Source of the DNA: Pseudomonas chlororaphis
Lineage (GTDB): Bacteria; Pseudomonadota; Gammaproteobacteria; Pseudomonadales; Pseudomonadaceae
Reading direction: 5' to 3'
NCBI GenBank assembly: GCA_001023535.1
Contig: CP011020.1
Location: forward strand, 6,025,266 to 6,089,265
DNA: 64,000 nucleotides
Made by a program: the position numbers and the translations under genes
In this document: piece by piece, positions 16,524 to 25,593 of the stretch
How the letters are laid out: each line of letters begins with the position of its first letter
Position numbering within the stretch: the first letter of the stretch is position 1
Notes under the pieces: generated by a model
Seen by the model: only the letters and a program-made list of their open reading frames with translations
Told to the model about the DNA's origin: nothing
Databases searched by the model: none

Positions 16524-17690
16524 TTAGGCGCTTTCTTCCTCGGCCTGGAAGGCCTCAATGAGCTTCTGGTTGTAATCATCCAGATAACTCTGAAGCCCAT
16601 CCCGGTCGATCAGCCGCACGCCCGCCGTGCCGGCCAATTCTTTTGCAGACTTTGTGTAATAGGAGTTCGTGACCACCATAGCCTCGTCGCACCCGTAGAA
16701 CGCTTTAGCAGAGATGGCTTGCTGCACAGCCGCGTTTCCTACAGAGCTAGAGTAGTTCTTAGCCTGGATGACCATGTTTTTACCGAATCGGGTAACGAAA
16801 AGGTCGGCGCCTTGATCAGCCGTCTTCTTGGTCTCTTTGACGTCATAGCCAATGGTCTGGAAGATCTCAACCAAGAAGGCTTCAAACTGAAACCCATCCA
16901 TGGCATCCACCAGGTACATAGTGATGAACTGATTCGGATTAAAATGCTCTAGCTGAGATCCCAGCCGCTCGACGAGAATATCGAAATAAATCTCTTCGCA
17001 CAGGCTCAGGCCATTCCGAAAAACCGGTAGCGGGAGGAGTGGCACACCAGATGTCGAAGCCGCCTGGGGATTGAATTGAACATTGGGGAAAGCTACGTCA
17101 TTTTCCCACAGGTAGTAATAGAACAAGGCCAAGTCAGACCTGAAGGTCGTTCCTGCCTCTTCAATCCAAGAACGTAAGGTGTCGGCAAGTTCAGTTCGAA
17201 TGTGTCGCGTCAACTCTCTGGAGAAGCCCAGGTAGGCAGAGTTGAAGGCGGTGGTCTGTAACAGCTTGTCCAGAAGAGATGGAAGCCCTTCAAGCTCGTC
17301 AAAGCCTTTGCGAATCAAGACTTCCCTGAACAATTCCCTCTCGCTGTACACACCATCCAACCGTGGGCCGGGTACGCCTGCGTCATCGCTGCTACCTGCG
17401 CGTTCACGGGTGGTGTGAATGAAGTTCGTGAAGTACGGCTGCTTTAGCTCGGAGTATTTTCTCAATACGTTGTTCAGAAGATCGTTGAGCTGGGCTTGCT
17501 CTTTCTTCTTCCCGAAAAAGTCTTGAATCAAGCCTTTGGATCTGTATTGAAAATCGGGATAAAAGGAAGGATCCAGTGGTGTAAGGTGGCGCAACGTGAT
17601 CTCTGATGATGGCGACACCTGGGAGCCCATGCACCATGGGCACGCTGTCTCGAAGGTAGCCCTATTGCATCCACTGCATTGGTAAATCAT
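16524..17690 (-). CDS. Mrr-type restriction endonuclease with N-terminal zinc ribbon
   Basis: The 388-residue protein starts MIYQCSGCNRATFETACPWC, a zinc ribbon with CXXC pairs. It has a long helical middle and ends in an Mrr_cat nuclease domain (about 275-375): FEAFLVEIFQTIGYDV, DQGADLFV and MVIQAKNYSSSVG give the D-QxK core. Mrr enzymes cut modified or foreign DNA. The ATG at 17690 overlaps the stop of the membrane-protein gene (ATGA), and thsB follows 30 nt downstream, so it is in the Thoeris operon. Known Thoeris loci do not usually include it. Confidence 0.8.
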   Translation of the reverse strand: MIYQCSGCNRATFETACPWCMGSQVSPSSEITLRHLTPLDPSFYPDFQYRSKGLIQDFFGKKKEQAQLNDLLNNVLRKYSELKQPYFTNFIHTTRERAGSSDDAGVPGPRLDGVYSERELFREVLIRKGFDELEGLPSLLDKLLQTTAFNSAYLGFSRELTRHIRTELADTLRSWIEEAGTTFRSDLALFYYYLWENDVAFPNVQFNPQAASTSGVPLLPLPVFRNGLSLCEEIYFDILVERLGSQLEHFNPNQFITMYLVDAMDGFQFEAFLVEIFQTIGYDVKETKKTADQGADLFVTRFGKNMVIQAKNYSSSVGNAAVQQAISAKAFYGCDEAMVVTNSYYTKSAKELAGTAGVRLIDRDGLQSYLDDYNQKLIEAFQAEEESA

Positions 17691-17923
17691 CGCGCCGATT
17701 CCTTTCCTGAGCCATCGCGCGGTCTCGCGCTTAATCTTGCAAGCGAACATAGCTCAGTGCCATCAGCTCGTCCATCGGGACTATCCAGAGTGACCGAGTC
17801 GCCCTCAATCAAGTCCTGACTGTACTGATAAACGCGCCCAATCACGAGCAGAGCGATCACAGTAACGCCTACACCCAGCTGGTTGACAATCGATAAAAAA
17901 TGCACAAAAATGCCGGTTGACAC
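17687..17923 (-). CDS. Small single-pass membrane protein, first gene of the Thoeris-linked operon
   Basis: A 78-residue frame from GTG 17923 with one membrane segment at about residues 5-29 (IFVHFLSIVNQLGVGVTVIALL). Its cytoplasmic tail has no recognised domain. The ATGA overlap with the Mrr-type gene makes it likely to be real despite a weak ribosome site. It could anchor or sense for the system; that is inference. Confidence 0.5.
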   Translation of the reverse strand: MSTGIFVHFLSIVNQLGVGVTVIALLVIGRVYQYSQDLIEGDSVTLDSPDGRADGTELCSLARLSARPRDGSGKESAR

Positions 17924-17956
17924 TACTTAGAATTTGCACGCTTTTCGGAGAGTCAA

Positions 17957-18577
17957 ATGCCAGAATTCCAGCATCCAAGCGAGCTTGAGCCAAAGCTCAG
18001 CCGAGCCCATCTCGATGTCGTTTTCAACAACCTCTTGGACGCTGCGTATAAGGCACTAGAGGCTACTTCAACAGACGATGACACCAATTGGACGCGAGGG
18101 GTGTTTCCTTATGGACGCATCCATGGTCGCTTCATACGCCTCCAACGTGAGGGTGACCTCCCTTGGTTTCGTCTAGTCAACAAAACTTTGGATTACACGG
18201 TCAGCGTCGATGGAGTTTTGATGCAGTTCGTGACTGATGACCCTGATCTTCGTAAGAAAGGGCACCGCTTACAAAAAAACCAAGTTGAGCGATATCACGA
18301 CAGCCTTCTCGGGCCAGCCAACGATGGAAACCTCACCTGGCGGGTATACGTAGACAGTGACCGCAACCCAGATGGGCCGACCCTGACAGTTTCGATCCTG
18401 GGTTTCGACACGAACCGGAACGTGATCTGCAAATGGGTTCACAACTACGAGCCTTTGGTCTCGGTTCGCACGACCACGCTGTCGCCGGTCGTAGAGATTG
18501 TTGACTCGCTGCCAACCCGTCGCGACAAAGACGTCGCACAGACTGAAATGAAAGATACTGACTCGAAAGATGAATAA
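17957..18577 (+). CDS. Unknown partner of the ImmA/IrrE protein
   Basis: This 206-residue soluble protein begins MPEFQHPSELEPKLSRAH after GGAGAG. I recognise no domain. The middle is rich in beta-prone stretches (DYTVSVDGVLMQFV, LTWRVYVDSD), and the tail is charged and probably disordered. Its end overlaps the HTH-ImmA gene by 8 nt, as in toxin-antitoxin or regulator-target pairs. It diverges from the Thoeris operon with only 33 nt between starts. Confidence 0.7.
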   Translation: MPEFQHPSELEPKLSRAHLDVVFNNLLDAAYKALEATSTDDDTNWTRGVFPYGRIHGRFIRLQREGDLPWFRLVNKTLDYTVSVDGVLMQFVTDDPDLRKKGHRLQKNQVERYHDSLLGPANDGNLTWRVYVDSDRNPDGPTLTVSILGFDTNRNVICKWVHNYEPLVSVRTTTLSPVVEIVDSLPTRRDKDVAQTEMKDTDSKDE

Positions 18578-19688
18578 CACGACAGGCTTCCTGCCTCTGG
18601 GTGATGAATTTTCGCCCGACAAGCTCCGCCTCGCTAGGTGTGCGGCGGGGCGATCCCTTGCTGAGATTGGTGAGCTACTTGGCGTTACCAGGCAGTACGC
18701 GCACAAACTTGAGGTCAACGCGATACCCTCCCCTAATCAACTGGAGCGGCTTTGCGAAGTCCTTAGTGTTAGGGAAAGCTTTTTCTTTGCCCCCCGAAAA
18801 AGTGGCGTCGAGCTAGAGCAATGCCATTTCCGGAGCGTTCGAACTTCGACCCTTACTCTCAAAAAAACCATCGCCGCTCAAGTTGAAATGTTCGAGTTGC
18901 TGGTTGATGAGCTGGACAAAGAGGTCGCATTTCCTGTCATGGACTTCGCTGCGCTTGATGAACCTGTCTCCGGTGCAGGGAAGATTGAATTGGTAGCAGA
19001 GCGATTTCGCAGGGAACAAGGATTAGGCTTAGGCCCGCTATCAAGTGTGACAAAGCTCGCAGAGAAGATTGGCGTTCTGGTGGTCAACCTCGCAGACGCT
19101 GATGACCGAATTGATGCTTTTTCTCTTTTTAACAAGCGTCCTTTAATCGTTCGCAATACATCCAAGGCCAACCCTGGAAGGCAACGGTTTGACTTGGCCC
19201 ATGAGCTAGGCCATCTAGTCATGCACCAAGGAATCGAGACAGGGTGTCGTGAGACTGAGGAACAAGCCAACCAGTTCGCCAGCGCACTCCTGATGCCACG
19301 AGCAAGCTTCGCTGCGGAGTTTCCGACCATGAGAGGGAAGTACCTGAACTGGCCAGCGCTCAAGGAGCTAAAGCTTCGCTGGAAGGTGAGCTTCAAGGCA
19401 TTAATCTATCGGGCTCGTGCATTGGATCTGCTAACTGCCGATCAAGCGAAGAGTGGCTTTACCTACCTAGCGCGTAAAGGGTTTACAAAAAGCGAAGAGT
19501 TTGACGAGTTGATTCCGATGGAGTCCCCCCTCCTCGTTCAGCGCGCAATCGACTTACTGGACTACGCGACGTGGAATCGCGTGCTCGCTGCTGCCGGCTT
19601 GAGCACGGAGATGGTGAAGAATCAGTTCATGTTGAACGTACCTATCGCCCCTTTACGGTTAGTGAACAGCGCCCAACGCCTGGCTTAA
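18570..19688 (+). CDS. XRE-HTH plus ImmA/IrrE metallopeptidase
   Basis: The 372-residue protein has an N-terminal XRE helix-turn-helix (about 18-65: RSLAEIGELLGVTRQYAHKLE) and a COG2856 metallopeptidase domain with RFDLAHELGHLVMHQ (HExxH) and a second metal-side region EEQANQFASALLMP. Members cleave repressors or antitoxins. It overlaps the unknown 206-residue gene upstream, its likely target or toxin. Full length for the HTH-ImmA class. Confidence 0.85.
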   Translation: MNNTTGFLPLGDEFSPDKLRLARCAAGRSLAEIGELLGVTRQYAHKLEVNAIPSPNQLERLCEVLSVRESFFFAPRKSGVELEQCHFRSVRTSTLTLKKTIAAQVEMFELLVDELDKEVAFPVMDFAALDEPVSGAGKIELVAERFRREQGLGLGPLSSVTKLAEKIGVLVVNLADADDRIDAFSLFNKRPLIVRNTSKANPGRQRFDLAHELGHLVMHQGIETGCRETEEQANQFASALLMPRASFAAEFPTMRGKYLNWPALKELKLRWKVSFKALIYRARALDLLTADQAKSGFTYLARKGFTKSEEFDELIPMESPLLVQRAIDLLDYATWNRVLAAAGLSTEMVKNQFMLNVPIAPLRLVNSAQRLA

Positions 19689-19717
19689 CAAAGCTAACCG
19701 TGGAGGCAAGCTTGCCC

Positions 19718-19870
19718 ATGAACAAGCCACTCTTCGACTTTGACCTCAAACGCGTCTCCCGAGAAAACCAGATAACAGGCAAAGCCCCCATCAACTTTCC
19801 AAATCCCAGAAGCACCACCGGTGGATGGCATTTCCTTTCCTATCTTGATCGGGAGTCCGGCGTGGCCTGA
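19718..19870 (+). CDS. Short LFDFDL-type protein
   Basis: A 50-residue frame, MNKPLFDFDLKRVSRENQ, continuing ITGKAPINFPNPRSTTGGWHF. GGAGG lies 11 nt upstream. A close copy lies at 21.71 kb, cut by an IS3-family element, and a decayed copy at 13.79 kb. It may be the N-terminal part of a longer family truncated here after LDRESGVA. Function unknown. Confidence 0.5.
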   Translation: MNKPLFDFDLKRVSRENQITGKAPINFPNPRSTTGGWHFLSYLDRESGVA

Positions 19871-20158
19871 TCCAATAGCGCTGCTGCCGACGAGGGAACA
19901 TCAAACGCTTGAGCGGATGCTTAGAGCCTCGTGAGTCACAGGATCAGATGTTGGACGCGCCGCAATGTGTCGACAGTCGTGAACCAGGCCGTTCCTAAAG
20001 AGTCAGCGTCCTAGCAGTGCTGATGTCCATCCTCACTCCCTAGATACTCCGAGTGTTGGCATTCAACTTCCCCATTTGCTTTTTCTACAGCTTGAATGCG
20101 CTGGAGAACCCCTAACGCCGGACTGGCATGGGGGTCTCCAATTCTACTCAGCGGATAA

Positions 20159-21289
20159 TCACTCGTATTCGTCCTGAAACGGTTCCAACGTACCAAAGTG
20201 GATCGTTTTGGGGACGCTCACAACCTCGACATCTTCCACTTCCAAATCACTGATCTCCAGGTTTTCAGACCCATCTCCGAACTCAGCAGCCAAAGTCACC
20301 AATATTTTCGAATTAAAGGTTTCCTCAACCTCTACTGTACATGAGTCAATGGGCACATTGTCACCATCTATGGAATCATGAACAGAGAGGGAGAACTCCC
20401 CTTCTACATCTACTGTAATTTCAGCATCCAACTCCAAAACTATAAAACCATTTCCGTGCTCAATAAGGCGGAGCTGCGGAGTAGATAGTTCAAATCGATT
20501 GAAACGGCCAGAGCATCCTTCAGGCTCCCAATAGAAAGCAGAGTCAGCGTCTTGATTGGGAGTGAAATCATCTAGGACAGAGTCGAGCCTACTCTCCACT
20601 TCCTTGATAAAATCTTGAGCGGCATTGGCTTCGATGGCATTCTCTAGCTTGCCAATCAGTCCGTACACGGGATTCGCTTTGTTGTAGGCTGTGAGCACAT
20701 CAGAAAGGCTCTCACTGCACTCCATATACTTAGAGGCCTCACAGTAGGCTTTCCAATCCCCATCCTGTGAAATCGCCAGTACGCGCTTATTATTGGCAGC
20801 AGCCCAATTATCAACAGCAAGCAGCGTTATAGCGTCTGGGAATTCATTTTTTTTCTTTCCACTCTCGGCAAATGGTGCAAGATTTTTGAAATACTTCTCA
20901 AGTAGCGCTGAGATTTCTAAATTTTTCCCACACTCAAAATCTGTACCACCAACCGCTTCAATAAAATCTGCAATTCGCGTCTCCGCCAGCGCATCAACAT
21001 CAAGGCTTTCTGCGATCAGTTCTTTTGCTTTCGCCAGCCTGTCCTCCTTCAAGAACAGATGATCGCCAGCATCATTGATCGCTTTTTCTAATGCGCTTCT
21101 AGATTCTTTGATTTTTTTCGCCAAGTGAGCCTTCACTTCCCCCCGTATCACGTCGGGAAATATAATCTCAATTGGGCTTCTTTTGAACTGGCTAAGTTTG
21201 CTCAGCAACCCTTTTTCCAGCCTGAGACCATTGGCATCAAAGATCGATGTGTCGATCAATATCGCATCATATTCAAAATTTTCGTCCAT
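20159..21289 (-). CDS. PIN-like (DUF4935) ribonuclease-domain protein
   Basis: The 376-residue protein starts MDENFEYDAILIDTSIFDANG with GAGG upstream. The N-terminal half is a PIN-like nuclease: Asp in LIDTSIF, an acidic residue in FPDVIRGEVKAHL, and FPDAITLLAVDNWAAANNKRVLAISQDGDW with two further acidic positions. The C-terminal half is an all-beta-looking, acidic region of unknown role. Such DUF4935 proteins are predicted RNases often found in defence islands. It is a single gene here. Confidence 0.75.
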   Translation of the reverse strand: MDENFEYDAILIDTSIFDANGLRLEKGLLSKLSQFKRSPIEIIFPDVIRGEVKAHLAKKIKESRSALEKAINDAGDHLFLKEDRLAKAKELIAESLDVDALAETRIADFIEAVGGTDFECGKNLEISALLEKYFKNLAPFAESGKKKNEFPDAITLLAVDNWAAANNKRVLAISQDGDWKAYCEASKYMECSESLSDVLTAYNKANPVYGLIGKLENAIEANAAQDFIKEVESRLDSVLDDFTPNQDADSAFYWEPEGCSGRFNRFELSTPQLRLIEHGNGFIVLELDAEITVDVEGEFSLSVHDSIDGDNVPIDSCTVEVEETFNSKILVTLAAEFGDGSENLEISDLEVEDVEVVSVPKTIHFGTLEPFQDEYE

Positions 21290-21709
21290 GAAATCCTCAA
21301 GACAACGAAATTCAACGAAACACCGTAATGGCACAAAGTGATTAAGATAGTATTTTAGCACTGGTGCGGAAGCCTTTTTTTGCACCAATCTTCTGACTTG
21401 TTACAATTTTGGCCTCCTAGACCTTCAAAGAATGCACAGATCGTCCACAGGGCTGCGATTTCGACTGCGTCCGACAGGTGAAATCAGACCAGCAGCAGAT
21501 CCCCCACGCGAAACTCCAAGAACACAGATTTGACCGAAGTAGAGATGTGGAGACCTTTCTTCGACAGCCCGTGCCAGTACCGCAGGTGACTGCACCACTA
21601 GCAGCGTCAGCGGCCCAACATCAGACGCTTGAGCACGTTTTGAGAGCGTTTTAGAAGAGCTATTGTCACGCCTATGAAGTACCCAATCTCATTTTCGGAT
21701 ATTAATTAC
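21290..21709. other. Gene-free stretch upstream of the PIN gene
   Basis: No convincing frame. It contains a short sequence (CAGACGCTTGAGC near 21622) that resembles one after the 19.72-kb small gene (CAAACGCTTGAGC near 19904), hinting that the two small-gene copies share flanking DNA. Confidence 0.4.
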
Positions 21710-21825
21710 ATGGCCCAGCCGCTCTTCGACCTTGACCTCAAACGTGTCGCGCGCAAGCACTACATAACAGGCAAAGCCGCCATCAATTTCCCCCATCCAG
21801 GAAGCACCACGGGTGGGTGGCATTT
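21710..21825 (+). pseudogene. LFDLDL-type small gene cut by IS3 element
   Basis: Reads MAQPLFDLDLKRVARKHY and ends STTGGWHF exactly where IS3-type DNA begins (TGAACTGG at 21826). It is 70-80% identical to the 19.72-kb copy over the shared part. The remaining codons ELA and stop come from the insertion sequence. Confidence 0.65.
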
Positions 21826-21896
21826 TGAACTGGCCTAATGATTTTGGACACTTCAATCGGGCGCTATGATGGCGCCCAAATCTGAGGTGTTTGGCT

Positions 21897-22199
21897 ATGC
21901 GTAAATCTTATTCCAGTGAGTTCAAGCTCAAAGCTGCCAGTATGGTGCTGGACGAAGGCCAGTCAGTTCCTGAGGTCTGTGCCACTCTGGATATTGGCCC
22001 TACTGCCTTGCGCCGTTGGGTCGACCAGGTTCGCAAAGAGCGCTTGGGTTCGACCCCGGAAGGGGCCAAGGCGATTACCGCCGATCAGCGAGAGATCCAG
22101 CAGCTCAAAACGTTGCTCAGGCAAAAAGACCTGGACATTGAAATCCTAAAAAAGGCCAGTGCTCTCCTGCTTTTGGACTCCAAAGATCATTCTCGTTGA
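21897..22199 (+). CDS. IS3-family OrfA (HTH)
   Basis: A 100-residue protein beginning MRKSYSSEFKLKAASMVL with the expected helix-turn-helix (SVPEVCATLDIGPTALRRWV) and leucine zipper (LKTLLRQKDLDIEILKKA). It overlaps orfB, with which it is normally joined by frameshifting. Confidence 0.9.
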   Translation: MRKSYSSEFKLKAASMVLDEGQSVPEVCATLDIGPTALRRWVDQVRKERLGSTPEGAKAITADQREIQQLKTLLRQKDLDIEILKKASALLLLDSKDHSR

Positions 22200-22385
22200 T
22201 CAATGAGCTGGACGAGCAGTACGGCGTTAACAATTGCTGTCGGGCGTTTGGAGTCAACCGCAGCAGCTTTTACGCCTGGCGTCAGCGCCAAGGCAAGGTG
22301 AAGCCTGAGCGGGAGAAACTTAAAGCCGTGCTGGTCGAACATCACAAGGAATCCAGAGCGTCCGCAGGGTCTCGCACCCTTTCTA

Positions 22386-23332
22386 GGCTCTGTACGAAAT
22401 CCCGAGAAACCCAATTGGCGCTCCTTGCACGCTGAGATTTTGTAGAGTCACCCGCCATCAGCGGAAAGGAATTCTGTGATGGCAAAGCGTTATGAACTCT
22501 CGGATGAGGCCTGGGATGTGGTCTCCGATCTCTTCATCGAAACTCATGGCCGGGGGCGGCCTCGACTGAGCGACCGACTGATGCTTGACGGCGTGCTATG
22601 GGTGCTCTGTTCGGGTGCTGCATGGCGAGATATGCCTGAGCGCTTCGGCCCATGGTCAACGGTGTATCAACGGTTTCGGGGCTGGCGAAATCAGGGAACG
22701 TTCGAACAGATGCTCAAACGCTTGCACCTGAGATTGAATGAGCAGGGCTTGATCGATCTGCAAACCTGGATGATCGACTCAACAGCAGTGCGCGCAACCC
22801 GGGCCTCATCTGGCGCCGGGAAAAAAGGGGGGCTGACGAGCCTGCCGATCACGCTCTAGGCCGTAGTCGCGGCGGCCTGACAACCAAAATCCACATGCTT
22901 TGCGACGCCAACGGAACACCGTTGCGCTTCCTCCTCTCTGGCGGTCAAGCCAGTGACATCAGCTACGCACAACCACTGTTGGACGAGGTCAGCATTCCAT
23001 CGAGCCAACGTGGCCGTCCGCGCAAGCGCTGTAAATGGCTGCTCGCCGACAAGGGCTATGATGCCGAAGCGCTGCGCCGCTACTGCGACCAATATCGAAT
23101 GCAGCCCGTCATCCCGCTGCGCTCAATGAAGCGCAAGCCCAAGCCTGGTTTACCCAGACTGTTTGATCGGCCCAAGTACCGACAGCGCAACATCATCGAG
23201 CGCATGTTTGGCTGGCTGAAAGAGAACCGTCGGATCGCGACACGCTTCGACAAGCTCGCAAAAAGTTATGCCGCCATGGTCTCACTCGCATGCTCCATGC
23301 GGTGTTTGCGACATCTCTTTTCGTACAGAGCC
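22386..23332 (+). mobile_element. IS5-family (IS427-type) element with TA duplication
   Basis: 947 bp with perfect 14-bp terminal repeats GGCTCTGTACGAAA (22386-22399 and complement 23319-23332), flanked by TA at 22384-22385 and 23333-23334. It carries a two-frame transposase. Confidence 0.92.
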
Positions 23333-23335
23333 TAA
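22479..23335 (+). CDS. IS5-family transposase in two frames
   Basis: The first frame (22479-22859) starts MAKRYELSDEAWDVVSDLF after GGAAAGGA. A programmed shift is likely at the A-run followed by G-run near 22820-22832. The second frame then reads on through KIHMLCDANGTPLRFLLS and ENRRIATRFDKLAKSY, with DDE residues in WMIDSTAVRA, LADKGYDAE and the late ENRR motif. Two-frame organisation is normal for the IS427 group. Confidence 0.88.
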
Positions 23336-24170
23336 GGAGTTGCAAGCAAAGGGGCATCGCGTCGGGCGACATATGGCTCGCAGCTTGATGCGCGAAGCCG
23401 GTGTTGCCAGTCATCAGCGGCGGCGGCACAAGTACAAATCTTCCGGCGTGGAAGCCCTGGTGGCGCCGCACGTGCTCAAGCGCAAGTTTGATGTCACGGC
23501 GATCAATCAGGTGTGGTGTGGTGATGTGACGTACATCAAGGTGGGTAAGCGCTGGATGTACTTCGCGGCAGTACTGGATTTGTTTGCTCGCAGGATCGTG
23601 GGGTGGTCGTTTTCAATGATTTCCGATGCCACGCTGACCTGCGAAGCGTTGCGGATGGCGGTGCAATTGCGAGGCCGTCCAAAAGAGGTGCTGTTTCATT
23701 CTGATCAAGGTTGCCAATACACCAGCCACAAATTCAGGAATGAGATGCGCAAGCATGGACTCCTGCAAAGCATGAGTCGCAAAGGTGAGTGCTGGGACAA
23801 CGCCCCGATGGAGCGTTTCTTTGGGAGCCTGAAATCAGAGTGGGTGCCAGAAGATGGCTACAGCTCGGAGCATGAAGCCCGCGTGGATGTGCAGCGTTAT
23901 GTGATGCGTTACAACAACGTCAGGCTCCATAGCTACAACGACTATCGGTCGCCGGTAGCTATGGAGAAACTGGCGGCGTGAAACAACCTATCTACCTCTT
24001 CCTGCGTCATTGACATTCCTCATCGCGAAGATGGAAATATAATCCCTTCATAAATCAAAAAGTTACGCTGCACACCACCATTCATAAGGGTGTAAATTTC
24101 AAACAATCGGCTGGATTTTACACATCTATGAAAAATTAATTCCCTAAGGAGGCCTCTGGCATGACCGAGT

Positions 24171-24647
24171 TCAAACGCTATGCTGAGAAACCCAAAAAAC
24201 CTCGGATTCCCCTCCCCCATTCTCCGTCGTCCATCTCAACTTGATCTGGTACCGAAGCGGGCTCGACAGATGAAAGCTCGCCAAGAGTTTCACAGTGCTA
24301 CGAGGCTTGAGCTCGGGACATGGCAAGAGATCACGCGCCGTGACCAACGGATTATCGGGACAGTCGATCAATTCCAGATCAACATCGAAAGCGCTCCCCT
24401 GCCCCGTGTTCGTGATGATGAAATAGCTTGTTTTGGTCAAGCTCGTGATATGCACACCCAGTTGCGGAACCGCTTTCTCCAGCTTGGCGATTTCGAGTGA
24501 ATCGATCTGTCGCAGGGCGAGCTCTGAGGTGATCTTGGCCAGATCTTCCTGCACCTGTCCCAATTTACGACCGCGAACCAAAGACACTGTGGACACCACG
24601 AGAGCGAGGAGAGACGCCAATAGCGTCAACGTCTCATACAAAGTCAT
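24171..24647 (-). CDS. Membrane-anchored protein, third gene of an ImmA operon
   Basis: The 158-residue protein has one N-terminal membrane segment (about residues 5-24, LTLLASLLALVVSTVSLV), a short coiled coil and a beta-rich domain of unknown type (SYFIITNTGQGSAFDVDLEL). Its ATG overlaps the zinc-ribbon gene stop (ATGA). No family recognised. Confidence 0.65.
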   Translation of the reverse strand: MTLYETLTLLASLLALVVSTVSLVRGRKLGQVQEDLAKITSELALRQIDSLEIAKLEKAVPQLGVHITSLTKTSYFIITNTGQGSAFDVDLELIDCPDNPLVTARDLLPCPELKPRSTVKLLASFHLSSPLRYQIKLRWTTENGGGESEVFWVSQHSV

Positions 24648-24880
24648 TTGAACTTGCCCTTGAACAGACCTTCCAGCATTTTTTCAACCTCAGCTTTGAT
24701 TTCGGGAATCACGACCGCCATCGCCTGGTCGAGTCCCACCTGGCGGATGTCATCCAGTGGAAAAGACTGCGCGCAAGTCACGCAGGTGACCCAATCACCG
24801 TCGTTCAAAACCTGCGGCTGCTCGAATTCAATACCACCGCATTGAGGGCATTGAATGGTGTGTTGTTCGGGAATATTCAT
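24644..24880 (-). CDS. Small zinc-ribbon protein
   Basis: A 78-residue protein beginning MNIPEQHTIQCPQCGG with a four-cysteine zinc ribbon (CPQCGG...VTCVTC) and a helical tail. The start at 24880 is preferred to 24910, which would overlap the upstream gene. Middle gene of the ImmA operon; its role is unknown. Confidence 0.65.
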   Translation of the reverse strand: MNIPEQHTIQCPQCGGIEFEQPQVLNDGDWVTCVTCAQSFPLDDIRQVGLDQAMAVVIPEIKAEVEKMLEGLFKGKFK

Positions 24881-24900
24881 GCCGCTCTCCCAGTTGGATG

Positions 24901-25593
24901 TCATGGCCACAACACCAGCCCCAATTCTTTGATCCGAAGTGCCATCGCGCTGTCCGAAACCCGAAATTGTTTAGCCAGGGAAGTCATTCTTCGGCTGCCA
25001 AAGTTTTCACAGCGAGCCAAGGCAAACTCGCGATCCAGAGAGCCCTGCGAGGCATATTGCAAGGAATCAGGATCGTTGTGGTTCAGGTGAAAGGACATCG
25101 TTTCGGTAAACTTGAACGCGCCTTTGCATCCAAACTGCGCTTCAAAATGTGCCGTCAGAAGGTTCGGCGGCATGAGAAAGCTTGCCGCGAAATAATCCGC
25201 TTCGCGTTCAATATCTGATCTATGACCCGCATTGGCAGAGCCGTCCAATGGACGATCACGGTGCATGATTTGGCCCTGGTGAAGCATGAAGTGCCCCACT
25301 TCGTGAGCGCCAGTGAAACGCTGAACCTCCTCAGGGTAGGCCATCGAAATGGCAATCTTGTTAGCTTGGCGATCGATGAGTCCTGCGATCCCTGGGCCTT
25401 GGCCAGAGCGCATGAATCTGGCGGAGCCCAGATTTGGAAGCGTCAAGTATTCAACATCAAGCAGGTACGCTGCAGCGTCGGGTTCCAGCATTTGTAGGGG
25501 CATGAGCTGTCGCTCGGGCCACAGCATTTCCTTTTGCTTCCAAATTTCCCGATGCAACCAAGCGACTTCTTGTTGAATACCCGATCGGTTCAT
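24901..25593 (-). CDS. ImmA/IrrE-type metallopeptidase
   Basis: The 230-residue protein has the COG2856 core: FTGAHEVGHFMLHQ (HExxH) and the downstream READYFAASFLMP region. Unlike the 18.57-kb protein it has no N-terminal HTH, although the C-terminal end (RRMTSLAKQFRVSDSAMALRI) looks like a helix-turn-helix. It leads a three-gene minus-strand operon. Members cleave repressors, so this may trigger or regulate the two genes downstream. Confidence 0.8.
   Translation of the reverse strand: MNRSGIQQEVAWLHREIWKQKEMLWPERQLMPLQMLEPDAAAYLLDVEYLTLPNLGSARFMRSGQGPGIAGLIDRQANKIAISMAYPEEVQRFTGAHEVGHFMLHQGQIMHRDRPLDGSANAGHRSDIEREADYFAASFLMPPNLLTAHFEAQFGCKGAFKFTETMSFHLNHNDPDSLQYASQGSLDREFALARCENFGSRRMTSLAKQFRVSDSAMALRIKELGLVLWP

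Larger units (their letters stand above)
22196..23981 (+). pseudogene. IS3-family OrfB transposase split by IS5 insertion
   Basis: The first part ends GSRTLS and the second resumes KELQAKGHRVGRHMA across the TA duplication. The rve integrase core is complete: WCGDVTYIKV, HSDQGCQYTS, APMERFFGSLKSE. Removal of 22386-23332 plus one TA restores the frame. Confidence 0.9.
21826..23990 (+). mobile_element. IS3-family element, interrupted by an IS5-family element
   Basis: The left end begins TGAACTGG at 21826. It contains orfA (21897-22199) and orfB in two parts (22196-22385 and 23333-23981). No matching right terminus is visible after orfB, so the 3' end appears lost near 23990. The element is dead because of the internal insertion. 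Confidence 0.85.

Noticed and set aside
24110-24130. Match to the transposon-end repeat (GATTTTACACA)
   Set aside because: Only 11 bases and no neighbouring copies, so not enough to call the other transposon end.
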